Below, piece after piece: positions 1-6,056 of a stretch of 12,388 nucleotides of DNA. A program made the position numbers and the translations under genes. A model generated the notes under the pieces. The model worked only from the letters and a program-made list of their open reading frames with translations. It did not search any database and was not told the origin of the DNA. The stretch covers positions 1 to 12,388 of the forward strand of contig JAJXXG010000136.1 of assembly GCA_021781255.1 (NCBI GenBank). The letters are read 5' to 3'. Source of the DNA: Acidobacteriota bacterium (GTDB lineage Bacteria; Acidobacteriota; Terriglobia; Terriglobales; Acidobacteriaceae). Each line of letters opens with the position of its first letter. Position 1 is the first letter of the stretch.

Positions 1-183
1 GGCGGTGTACTGGTGGGGGCTGGTGACGAAGTGCTCAGCGAGGCGCTTGCCGACTTCCTGCGGGGAGTCGCCCTGCGGCCAGTTGGAGAAGTAGTCGTCT
101 GTCTGCGCGAGGGCGGGCAGGCCGGTTGCGAGGGTGAGGGCGGCGAGAACGAGTGCGGCGCAGAACAGTCGGGGTTGCTTCAT
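1..183 (-). CDS. Secreted glycosidase-like protein, N-terminal part (possible GH88/GH105), cut by window edge
   Basis: Only the first 61 residues are present; the gene continues past the left edge. The minus-strand ATG is at 181-183, with a GGAG about 10 nt upstream. The protein opens with a clear Sec signal peptide (MKQPRLFCAALVLAALTLATG, then LPALA before QTDDYF), so it is exported. The mature start has the pattern DDYFSNWPQGDSPQEVGKRL followed by AEHFVTSPHQYTA. From memory this resembles the N-terminus of GH88/GH105 unsaturated glucuronyl/rhamnogalacturonyl hydrolases of Acidobacteriota, which act on polysaccharide-lyase products. That family call rests on pattern memory; no catalytic residue lies in the visible part. 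It follows the 41-residue gene by 59 nt and may share its transcript. Secretion is well supported, the family only moderately. Confidence 0.6.
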   Translation of the reverse strand, partial: MKQPRLFCAALVLAALTLATGLPALAQTDDYFSNWPQGDSPQEVGKRLAEHFVTSPHQYTA

Positions 184-242
184 GACGAGGGGCTCCGAGG
201 GTGGCTGGTGCGGGTTGGGAGCGGGGGACAGGGGCGGGCGGG

Positions 243-368
243 CTAGGAGGCTTTGCCGGCAGGGCCGGTGCTGCCGGGCCGGGGCGCGGGCTTTTTTGCC
301 GGGGCCGAGACGCCAAGACTCATCAGAAAGAAGCCGAATCCTTTGCGCAGGGCTTCAAGAAATTTCAT
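243..368 (-). CDS. Small 41-residue protein, unknown function
   Basis: The ORF runs from ATG at 366-368 to TAG at 243-245 and is too short for most gene callers. The support is a textbook ribosome-binding site: AAGGAG at 376-381 (minus strand), 7 nt before the ATG, the best one in this gene cluster. The product begins MKFLEALRKGFGFFLMSLGV, an amphipathic to hydrophobic helix of about 20 residues. It continues into a Lys/Pro/Ala/Gly-rich tail (SAPAKKPAPRPGSTGPAGKAS). That layout suggests a small inner-membrane-associated protein with a flexible basic tail. It sits 58 nt after the cytochrome c stop and 59 nt before the glycosidase-like start, all in the same direction, so co-transcription is likely. 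I do not recognise a family and assign no function. The main doubt is whether it is conserved. Confidence 0.6.
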   Translation of the reverse strand: MKFLEALRKGFGFFLMSLGVSAPAKKPAPRPGSTGPAGKAS

Positions 369-375
369 GGTCGTG

Positions 376-381
376 CTCCTT
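376..381 (-). promoter_or_regulatory. Shine-Dalgarno of the 41-residue gene
   Basis: AAGGAG on the minus strand, 7 nt from the ATG at 366-368. It is the main evidence that the very short ORF is translated. Confidence 0.6.
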
Positions 382-426
382 ATCTGAGGGCTGGCGCCCG
401 GCCCCGGCGTGGGGCGCGGGGGTTGG

Positions 427-996
427 CTAGTTGGTGGCGGGCTGTGCGGCTCCGGCGGCGGGTGGGGCGACGGCCGTGATGTGGAGGATGGCTCCGGCGG
501 CGGGCGGCAGGGGCTTGTTGGCGTTGGCCAGCAGCAGGCTTACCTGCCACATTTCAGTGTCTGTGAGCTGATGCACGTAGGAGGGCATGCCGGTGAGGCG
601 GATGCCGTTGGAGACCTTCCAGTAGGTTTCGCCGGGCGGGTCATCGCTGACGCCGACGACGTTGCCGTTGTGGTGCTTCTCCCAGAGCTGCGGGGCCTTG
701 GGGTACATGTTGTCGCCGATATCCGAGGGCTTGCCGTGGAAGCCGTGGCAGAAGGCGCACTTGTCAGCGTAGATGTGGGCGCCGGCGATGAGGTTGGTGT
801 CATCGGGCGAGATGGGAACAAGGTCGATGCGCTCGCGGTCAATGCGCGCATGGAGCGGAATGCCGACGATGCGGCGCTCAAAGGGGAAAGGTTTGTCCGC
901 GACGGCGACGGGGACGGTTCCGTGCTGGAACCAGAGAAATACTGTGACGGGCACCAGAAGAATGCCCAGGATAATCCCGAAGAGAATACGAGCCAT
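427..996 (-). CDS. Membrane-anchored monohaem c-type cytochrome
   Basis: A 189-residue protein with one N-terminal hydrophobic segment (about residues 4-23, ILFGIILGILLVPVTVFLWF). This probably stays as a membrane anchor and holds the haem domain in the periplasm. The haem attachment motif CAFCH is at 80-84, and the likely distal ligand is Met137 in LTGMPSY, the usual class I cytochrome c spacing. The segment TDTEMWQVSLLLANA (about 146-160) matches the C-terminal helix of such domains. The last 25 residues are a low-complexity Ala/Pro tail. GGAGG lies 11 nt before the ATG, a little far. The expected role is electron transfer to or from periplasmic dehydrogenases. No partner oxidoreductase is encoded in the window, so the pathway is open. 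It heads a minus-strand run with the 41-residue gene and the glycosidase-like gene. Confidence 0.88.
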   Translation of the reverse strand: MARILFGIILGILLVPVTVFLWFQHGTVPVAVADKPFPFERRIVGIPLHARIDRERIDLVPISPDDTNLIAGAHIYADKCAFCHGFHGKPSDIGDNMYPKAPQLWEKHHNGNVVGVSDDPPGETYWKVSNGIRLTGMPSYVHQLTDTEMWQVSLLLANANKPLPPAAGAILHITAVAPPAAGAAQPATN

Positions 997-1207
997 TTGG
1001 GATGCGGCCTCCGTTTCCCTAACATCCTAGAGTATTTTGTGCGGGATGGGCGCGGGGAAGCGGGGGAATTCTGCGCGGTGCGGCGGGATAGGCAGGCAAA
1101 GCGGAGGGGGAATGCCCCTAACGCCGGTCCAAGATGATTTAATACGGTATGGGGGAGCGCTTGGATTGCGGGTGCTTCCGTAACGCCGTGGAGGTATCCC
1201 GAAAGCG

Positions 1208-1981
1208 ATGTATTCTTTTCGCCGTCTTGCTCTTTTGCTGGCTCTGACTTTGCCGGCGTCCCAGGCTGTGATGGCTGAGAGCGCAGCTTCAAGCTCCAGT
1301 CTGGATGGCAGTCCCGTAGCCCAGGAACAGACACAGCAGCCTGCGGGTGCCACGGGCACCGCGCAGAACGAAACCCTGAGCCCGGGCGAGCTGAGCGTGC
1401 AGGCGCGCATTCGCGCCCGCCGTGCACAGCGCCGCGCACAGGCGATTCATGACACGTATTCGCACCTGTATGAGGCGTACCTGGGGATGGACTACCAGCG
1501 CTTTATTCCCGGGCCAAACAAGCAGCGGGTGACGATGTACGCCTGGGACACGGCGCTGACACGCTACTACAACGAGCGGCTGGGCGTGACGGTGGATGGG
1601 CGCGGCTACTATGGCACGCCGTACGTGGGACTGAATCCGAGCTCGATTACGCGGCCCGCGATCAGCCAGTACGACATTCTGGCGGGACCGGTGTACCGCT
1701 TCTATCTGCATCCGAAGTACTCGATTGCCGGGCGCGTGATGGGGGGTACCTCGCATGGGAACTTCTCCGGTGACACGAACGGGTTTGGCGGGCAAGCGCT
1801 GGGGATGTATCCCGATGGATGGACGTATGCGTTCAACGCCAGCCTGCTGGGCGAGGTGAACGTGAGCCCGAACCTGTCTGTCCGGCTGGGCGGAGAGTAC
1901 ATGGGCACGGGCTTTGGATCGACGCTGCAGAACAGCCGCGGGTTTACGTTCGGGTTTGTGTACCGGTTCGGCAAGCAGTAG
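1208..1981 (+). CDS. Secreted outer-membrane beta-barrel-like protein
   Basis: 257 residues. A Sec signal peptide is plain (MYSFRRLALLLALTLPASQA, VMA before ES at about 23/24). A polar, Gln/Ser/Thr-rich linker with an Arg-rich patch (about residues 68-79, RIRARRAQRRAQ) follows. From about residue 100 the sequence alternates aromatic/hydrophobic and polar residues with Gly turns (ERLGVTVDGRGYYG, YDILAGPVYRFYLHP, LSVRLGGEYMG). It ends in a strand FTFGFVYRF just before the C-terminus, as expected of a small barrel assembled by BAM. GGAGG at 1190-1194 is 13 nt upstream of the ATG, rather long spacing. The gene is divergent from the cytochrome gene and is followed by its own hairpin terminator, so it is probably monocistronic. 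No specific family was recognised; the barrel is inferred from pattern. Confidence 0.75.
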   Translation: MYSFRRLALLLALTLPASQAVMAESAASSSSLDGSPVAQEQTQQPAGATGTAQNETLSPGELSVQARIRARRAQRRAQAIHDTYSHLYEAYLGMDYQRFIPGPNKQRVTMYAWDTALTRYYNERLGVTVDGRGYYGTPYVGLNPSSITRPAISQYDILAGPVYRFYLHPKYSIAGRVMGGTSHGNFSGDTNGFGGQALGMYPDGWTYAFNASLLGEVNVSPNLSVRLGGEYMGTGFGSTLQNSRGFTFGFVYRFGKQ

Positions 1982-2000
1982 GGATTGAAGGCTGGAAGGG

Positions 2001-2034
2001 AAACGCCTCATGGCCGAGCGGCCATGAGGCGTTT
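2001..2034 (+). terminator. Hairpin terminator after the barrel gene
   Basis: A perfect 15-bp stem (AAACGCCTCATGGCC at 2001-2015 with its complement at 2020-2034) and a 4-nt loop GAGC. The 3' arm ends in TTT and runs into GTGTTTGG. It lies 20 nt after the stop at 1981. The T tract is short and interrupted, but stem and position fit an intrinsic terminator. Confidence 0.85.
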
Positions 2035-2048
2035 GTGTTTGGTGATCC

Positions 2049-2271
2049 CGTCTCGTGTTGGGAGACGTGAAAAGCAACCGCGGATCCTTCGACTCCCTTT
2101 GGTCGCTCAGGATGACAAGCTGATGGATTGGGGTTTGTGGTTTCCCACCCATGCCGCAAAGGGCGCGGCATGGATGGGGCAACCGGGGTGGGGTGGCGCA
2201 CGCGGAGTTTGTTCGTCCCAGGTCTCAGAAGCGAGACCTGGGGCACCCGGCTTTGGTCGCTCAGGATGACA
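2049..2271. repeat. Composite intergenic repeat with paired 20-nt motifs and variable-stem hairpins
   Basis: No gene is visible between the terminator at 2034 and the start at 2324. The stretch holds two identical copies of TTTGGTCGCTCAGGATGACA (2098-2117 and 2252-2271), 154 nt apart, the first preceded by GGATCCTTCGACTCCC. Between them lie two hairpins. One is at 2144-2178 (14-nt arms, one mismatch, 7-nt loop AAAGGGC) and is followed by GGGGCAACCGG. The other is at 2217-2242 (perfect 10-bp stem, loop AGAAGC) and is followed by GGGGCACCCGG. A smaller hairpin, CGTCTC/GAGACG, lies at 2049-2067. The stem sequences differ but the flank is nearly the same, as in a family of mobile or folding intergenic repeats. 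Motifs of this look are, from memory, common in intergenic DNA of Acidobacteriota. Confidence 0.7.
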
Positions 2272-2323
2272 GGGGGTGGTGTGGTTGGATGACGCGGCCA
2301 CTGCAGGGTGTACACTCGCGGGA

Positions 2324-3130
2324 ATGATGAGGACACAGGTTTCCAATCTTTTTGTTTTTGCGGCGCTGGCGCTGGCAGGCGCAGGCCTGATGGCGCAGCA
2401 GCCGGGGACGGAACAGAAATCAACCCAGATGAAGCCGGAAGAGACGGAGTTGTGGCAGCCGGTTCCGCGGGTGGTGACGCCGGGCGCAGGCTGCGCGGCG
2501 GCTCCGTCGGACGCGATTGTGCTGTTTGACGGCCACAACGAGGACGAGTGGGTGGAGGTGCAGGACAAGTCGCCCGCGCAGTGGATTGTGCACGACGGCA
2601 TTCTGACGGTGAGCAAGACGGCGGGCAGCATTGAGACCAAGCGCGCGTTTCGGAACTATCAGCTGCACATTGAGTGGCGGATACCGGCGGACATTACTGG
2701 CTCCGGACAGGGGCGCGGGAACAGCGGGGTGTTTCTGGCATCGACAGGGACGGGCGACGCGGGCTATGAGCTGCAGGTGCTGGACGGCTACAACAATCCG
2801 ACCTACGTGAACGGCATGGTGGGCAGCCTGTACAAGCAGAGCATTCCGCTGGTGAACGCGAGCCGGAAACCGGGCGAGTGGCAGAGCTATGACGTGGTGT
2901 GGACCGCGCCGGTGTTCAACGAGGACGGCACGCTGAAGTCTCCGGCGTACGTGACGGTGTTTTTGAACGGCGTGCTGGTGGACGATCATTTTGAGTTGAA
3001 GGGGCAGACGCTCTACATCGGCAAACCGTTCTACAAGAAGTACGACAAGGCGCCTATCAAGCTGCAGGCGCATGGCGACAAGAGCGAGCCGATCAGCTAT
3101 CGCAACATCTGGGTGCGGGATTTGCCGTAG
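2324..3130 (+). CDS. Secreted DUF1080 / 3-keto-disaccharide hydrolase family protein
   Basis: 268 residues from ATG at 2324. An in-frame ATG lies upstream at 2276, but it would put 16 unlikely residues before the signal peptide (VSNLFVFAALALAGAGLMA, cleavage before QQ), so 2324 is preferred; ATG 2327 is equally possible. The mature protein is one concanavalin/LamG-like domain of the DUF1080 family (Pfam 3keto-disac_hyd). It shows IVLFDGHNEDEW (65-76), NSGVFL (133-138), the hallmark YELQVLD (148-154), LQAHGD (247-252) and YRNIWVRDLP at the very end. Members hydrolyse 3-keto-glycosides made by periplasmic sugar 3-dehydrogenases; the function of this copy is inferred from family. Length is normal for a single-domain member. 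Gene order converges on galE, with a hairpin between the stops. Confidence 0.9.
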   Translation: MMRTQVSNLFVFAALALAGAGLMAQQPGTEQKSTQMKPEETELWQPVPRVVTPGAGCAAAPSDAIVLFDGHNEDEWVEVQDKSPAQWIVHDGILTVSKTAGSIETKRAFRNYQLHIEWRIPADITGSGQGRGNSGVFLASTGTGDAGYELQVLDGYNNPTYVNGMVGSLYKQSIPLVNASRKPGEWQSYDVVWTAPVFNEDGTLKSPAYVTVFLNGVLVDDHFELKGQTLYIGKPFYKKYDKAPIKLQAHGDKSEPISYRNIWVRDLP

Positions 3131-3157
3131 GGCAACCGCGCCGCGCTGGAGACAGAG

Positions 3158-3191
3158 AGGCCTTCCCGGGCGGGCTGCCGCGGGAAGGCCT
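3158..3191. terminator. Hairpin terminator shared by the DUF1080 gene and galE
   Basis: An 11-bp perfect stem (AGGCCTTCCCG at 3158-3168 with CGGGAAGGCCT at 3181-3191), a 12-nt GC-rich loop and TTTGTGCGTTT on the plus side. It lies in the 69-nt gap between two convergent stop codons (3130 and 3200) and can serve both strands. On the minus strand the trailing run is weaker. Confidence 0.8.
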
Positions 3192-3199
3192 TTGTGCGT

Positions 3200-4210
3200 T
3201 TAGAGCTGGTAGCGCTTCTGGTGCCAGGCCCAGGCGGTGCGGAGGATGTCGTCGAGCTGGGTGTAGCGGGGCTGCCAGCCGAGCTCGCGAATGGCCTTTT
3301 GTGAGCCTGCGACGAGGACGGCGGGGTCGCCGGGACGGCGGGGATGGACCTCGGCGGGGATGGGATGGCCGGTGACGCGGCGGGCGGACTCGATGACCTG
3401 GCGCACGCTGAAGCCCTGACCGTTGCCGAGGTTGTAGATGAGACGGCCGTCGTTGGCGTCGGAGTCGAGCGCGCGGAGGGCGAGCAGGTGGGCATCGGCG
3501 AGGTCGGAGACGTGGATGTAGTCGCGGATGCAGGTGCCGTCGGGTGTGGGGTAGTCGTCTCCGTAGATGCGGATGGAGGAACGGCGGCCGAGGGCGACGT
3601 CGAGGATGAGGGGGATGAGGTGCGACTCGGGCTCGTGGGCCTCGCCGCGCGTGATGCCGTAGGGGCCTTCGGGGGCTCCGGCGACGTTGAAGTAGCGGAG
3701 CGAGGCGTAGCGGAGGCCGTGAATGCGGTGGAACCAGCGCAGCATGTGCTCGACGAGGAGCTTGGACTCGCCGTAGGCGTTGGTGGGCTGGAGGGCGGCG
3801 TCCTCGGGGATGGGGACGACCGTGGGCTCGCCGTAGACGGCGGCGGTGGAGGAGAAGACGAGGCGTCGCGGCCCGTGGGTGAGGACGGCCTCAAGGAGCG
3901 AGAGGGTGGAGGCGGTGTTGTTGCGGAAGTAGATTTCGGGCTTCTGCATGGACTCGCCGGCCTCGATGAGTGCGGCGAAATGGAGGACGCCGTCGAAGGG
4001 GTAGCCGGAGTTTCTGGCCTCGATGAAAAGGTTTTCAATCGCGGGCCGGTCAGCGAGTTCCCCTTCCACGAAGTCCACGCCCGCGGGAATGAGCTCGCGG
4101 CGGCCATGGCTCAAGTTGTCAAATACAACGGCCTTGTGGCCCTGCGAAGCGAGAAGGCCCGCCACGGTACCACCTATATACCCTGCGCCACCGGTAACCA
4201 GAATCTTCAC
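3200..4210 (-). CDS. galE: UDP-glucose 4-epimerase
   Basis: 336 residues, full family length. It interconverts UDP-glucose and UDP-galactose (Leloir pathway and polysaccharide precursor supply) in the cytoplasm with bound NAD. The N-terminus MKILVTGGAGYIGG carries the Rossmann GxxGxxG (7-13), and Asp31 in VFDNLSHG binds the adenosine ribose. The catalytic SDR set is present: Ser120-Ser-Thr122 in FSSTAAVYGEP, and Tyr146 with Lys150 in NAYGESK. Substrate-side motifs RYFNVAGA and GTCIRDYIHVSDLADAH are intact, as is IYNLGNGQGFSV. The start codon is GTG at 4208-4210; AAGGA at 4221-4225 sits 10 nt upstream. The gene stands alone: convergent with the DUF1080 gene and divergent from the tonB-like gene. 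Confidence 0.95.
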   Translation of the reverse strand: MKILVTGGAGYIGGTVAGLLASQGHKAVVFDNLSHGRRELIPAGVDFVEGELADRPAIENLFIEARNSGYPFDGVLHFAALIEAGESMQKPEIYFRNNTASTLSLLEAVLTHGPRRLVFSSTAAVYGEPTVVPIPEDAALQPTNAYGESKLLVEHMLRWFHRIHGLRYASLRYFNVAGAPEGPYGITRGEAHEPESHLIPLILDVALGRRSSIRIYGDDYPTPDGTCIRDYIHVSDLADAHLLALRALDSDANDGRLIYNLGNGQGFSVRQVIESARRVTGHPIPAEVHPRRPGDPAVLVAGSQKAIRELGWQPRYTQLDDILRTAWAWHQKRYQL

Positions 4211-4907
4211 AAATTCACTGTCCTTCCCAGTACGGTTTGGTTTACCGTAAGTCTAATACAGGAGGCAAGGTTGGCCAGCGTTTCCGCTGGCGGCCGGGAG
4301 ACCGCCGGACAGGCGGCGCCTTGGGTGCACATGTGACGTGCATGCGCGCGATGCAGATTTTTGCAGGAACCGCGCCAACAATGCCGGGCACAGTCCACTT
4401 TTTTGATCCTTGCAGGTCGTGCTCTGCTCCAGATGAAATCTGCCTTGGACGGGAATGGGAGTACCTGGGTGTTCAGGGTGTGCTCGAAGGACATAACGTA
4501 CAGCACAGGAAGGCCCGCGCGCCGCACGGACAGGCGCGGCAGGGGCCGCGGCTGTACTGTACATGTGGCCATGCCGCCCGAATCCGATTTTCCCTCGCAT
4601 CTGCAAACACAAAAAACAGCATCCAACTATGCAGGTCAACGGGCCGTCGTGCGGACGTGCGCGCCTTGGCATTGCGAGAGCCGAAAAGCCCCCGGGCGGG
4701 CGTGGGCGCCAAGCCTCCGCATGGAAACAGGAACAGGAACGCGATATCGGGCGGTCGCGACGAGGAGCGGATGCCGCCGGGCAAGCAGGATGGAGCAGGA
4801 TTGAGCGAAGTGCGCAAGGTAAAAACAAAGCAACCTCCGTCAGTTTCCGGACTGAAGAAAACGAACCCCCCGCCGTTTCCATGGCCCCAACTGAGGAATC
4901 AAGTGAT
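4211..4907. other. Long gene-poor interval between galE and the TonB-family gene
   Basis: About 700 nt between two divergent genes, unusually long for this window. Several overlapping frames stay open on both strands, but none has a convincing ribosome-binding site, protein-like composition or recognisable motif, so I call no gene. Seen: a 7-bp perfect hairpin GCCAGCG-TTTC-CGCTGGC at 4274-4291, close to the galE side; a palindromic TGTACTGTACA at 4553-4563; and many short GC-rich inverted repeats. No tRNA-like or riboswitch signature was recognised. It must contain the promoters for both genes, but no clear -35/-10 pair could be placed. Confidence 0.5.
4893..4897 (+). promoter_or_regulatory. 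Shine-Dalgarno that decides the TonB-family start
   Basis: GAGGA lies 10 nt before the ATG at 4908. The alternative ATG at 4881 is preceded by a C-rich run with no such site, and the frame is open far upstream, so this element is the reason for choosing 4908. Confidence 0.6.
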
Positions 4908-5951
4908 ATGCCGGTGAACTCCTATCCTGTAGATACCCGCTTCGGCCTGCTCCCCGAGCCGGAGGGCAGGACCCGATCCTTTGTTACGAGCACGGTGGTG
5001 AACCTGTGCATTCTTGCGGTGGTGCTGTATGTGGGCATGATGGCCAAGCATGCGATTGAACAGCACAAGTTTGAGCAGACGGAACTGATCTTTCCGACAA
5101 AGCCGCCCGAGCCGAAGGTAAAAGTGAAGGTAACGCCTCCGCCGAAGCTGCCCAAGCCGGCGGTGGTGAAGTTTGACGCGCCGAAGATCAACATGCCGCG
5201 TCCCGAGCCGAAGCCTGTGCTGAAGATCCAGATGGAGCAGAAGCTGACGGTTCCGGTGATGAAGGCGGCGAGGCCGTCGATCATTCTGGCTCCGCAGCCG
5301 AAGGCCGCGCTGACGGCAGCGGCTCCGGCGCAGGCACCCCAGCAGAAGATTTCAACGGCGCCGGTGCACTTTGGACAACTGTTTGGCGTGACGCCGAATC
5401 CGAATGCGACGCGGCCGGCGACGGTGGCGGCGATTGGCAACCCGTATGGCGGAATGACGGGGCCGGCGGTGGCGCCGCGCGGCGTGGTGGGCTCCACGGG
5501 CATTGGCAACGGCACGCGGGCGGGCTCGAATGCGGGCGTGGTGGGCCGGGTGGCCTCGGCGGGCATTCCGGGCGGAACGGGCACGGCTCCTACAGGCGCG
5601 TATCAGGGCGGCCGGGTGGCTTCTGCAGGCATTCCGCGGGAGACGACGGTGGCGGCCATGCCGACACGCGCGGTCGCGCCCGCATCGACGAACCTGGAGG
5701 TGCTGTCGAAACCTCCGGTGCAATACACTCCCGAGGCGCGGCAACTGCATGTGCAGGGCGACGTGATTCTGCGCGTGACGTTTACCGCGAGCGGACATGT
5801 GATTGTGCAGCAGGTGGTGCATGGGCTGGGTCACGGGCTGGATGAAGAAGCAAGGCGCGTGGCGCAGCAGATTCGCTTCAGGCCGGCGACGCGCGACGGG
5901 CGGGCCGTGGACCTGACGACGAATATTACGATCACGTTTCAGTTGGCGTAA
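4908..5951 (+). CDS. TonB-family energy transducer
   Basis: 347 residues from ATG 4908; the frame is open back to about 4563 but that extension does not look like protein. Layout: a short cytoplasmic N-terminus, one membrane helix (about 24-45, SFVTSTVVNLCILAVVLYVGMM), then a Lys/Pro-rich periplasmic spacer (about 62-135, with PTKPPEPKVKVKVTPPPKLP). Next comes a Gly/Ala/Val-rich low-complexity part with GRVASAGIP twice (213-221 and 235-243). The TonB C-terminal domain is at about 268-347 (KPPVQYTPEARQLHVQGDVI, then VTFTASGHVIV and the final strand TNITITFQLA). Such proteins transmit inner-membrane proton-motive force from ExbB/ExbD to outer-membrane receptors. No exbB, exbD or TonB-dependent receptor is in the window. 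The next gene starts 105 nt downstream in the same direction and may be co-transcribed. Confidence 0.88.
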   Translation: MPVNSYPVDTRFGLLPEPEGRTRSFVTSTVVNLCILAVVLYVGMMAKHAIEQHKFEQTELIFPTKPPEPKVKVKVTPPPKLPKPAVVKFDAPKINMPRPEPKPVLKIQMEQKLTVPVMKAARPSIILAPQPKAALTAAAPAQAPQQKISTAPVHFGQLFGVTPNPNATRPATVAAIGNPYGGMTGPAVAPRGVVGSTGIGNGTRAGSNAGVVGRVASAGIPGGTGTAPTGAYQGGRVASAGIPRETTVAAMPTRAVAPASTNLEVLSKPPVQYTPEARQLHVQGDVILRVTFTASGHVIVQQVVHGLGHGLDEEARRVAQQIRFRPATRDGRAVDLTTNITITFQLA

Positions 5952-5978
5952 TACGGGACTTTTGTTTTTTCCTTGCAG

Positions 5979-6010
5979 GGACCGGAAGATGCCGGGAGGT
6001 TTCCGGCGGG
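5979..6010 (+). other. Imperfect hairpin in the tonB-M48 spacer
   Basis: GGACCGGAA (5979-5987) can pair with TTCCGG (6001-6006) plus GTCC (about 6010-6013), leaving a CGG bulge and a roughly 13-nt loop. The T-rich run (ACTTTTGTTTTTTCC) comes before rather than after it, so it is not a normal terminator on either strand. A processing or stability element is possible. Confidence 0.3.
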
Positions 6011-6056
6011 TCCTTTGAGGCCAGAGACTGGCAAGACGAACCCCCAGGAGCATGAC

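Noticed and set aside
1119..1188. Two copies of TAACGCCG in the cytochrome-barrel divergent region
   Set aside because: Eight bases repeated once in GC-rich DNA is near chance, and no promoter elements line up with them.
2049..2271. CRISPR array or insertion sequence
   Set aside because: Only two direct copies 154 nt apart, no regular spacers, no transposase frame; fits an intergenic hairpin repeat.
3344..4336. 330-codon plus-strand frame across galE
   Set aside because: Antisense to galE, very Gly/Val/Asp-rich, no motif and no ribosome-binding site.
4253..4882. 209-codon minus-strand frame in the galE-tonB gap
   Set aside because: No Shine-Dalgarno, Cys/Arg/Pro-rich composition, no recognisable domain, and several other frames are open over the same bases.
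4563..4907. Upstream extension of the TonB-family gene
   Set aside because: The 115 extra residues do not look like protein and would put a long basic stretch before the membrane helix; the best ribosome-binding site is at 4893-4897.
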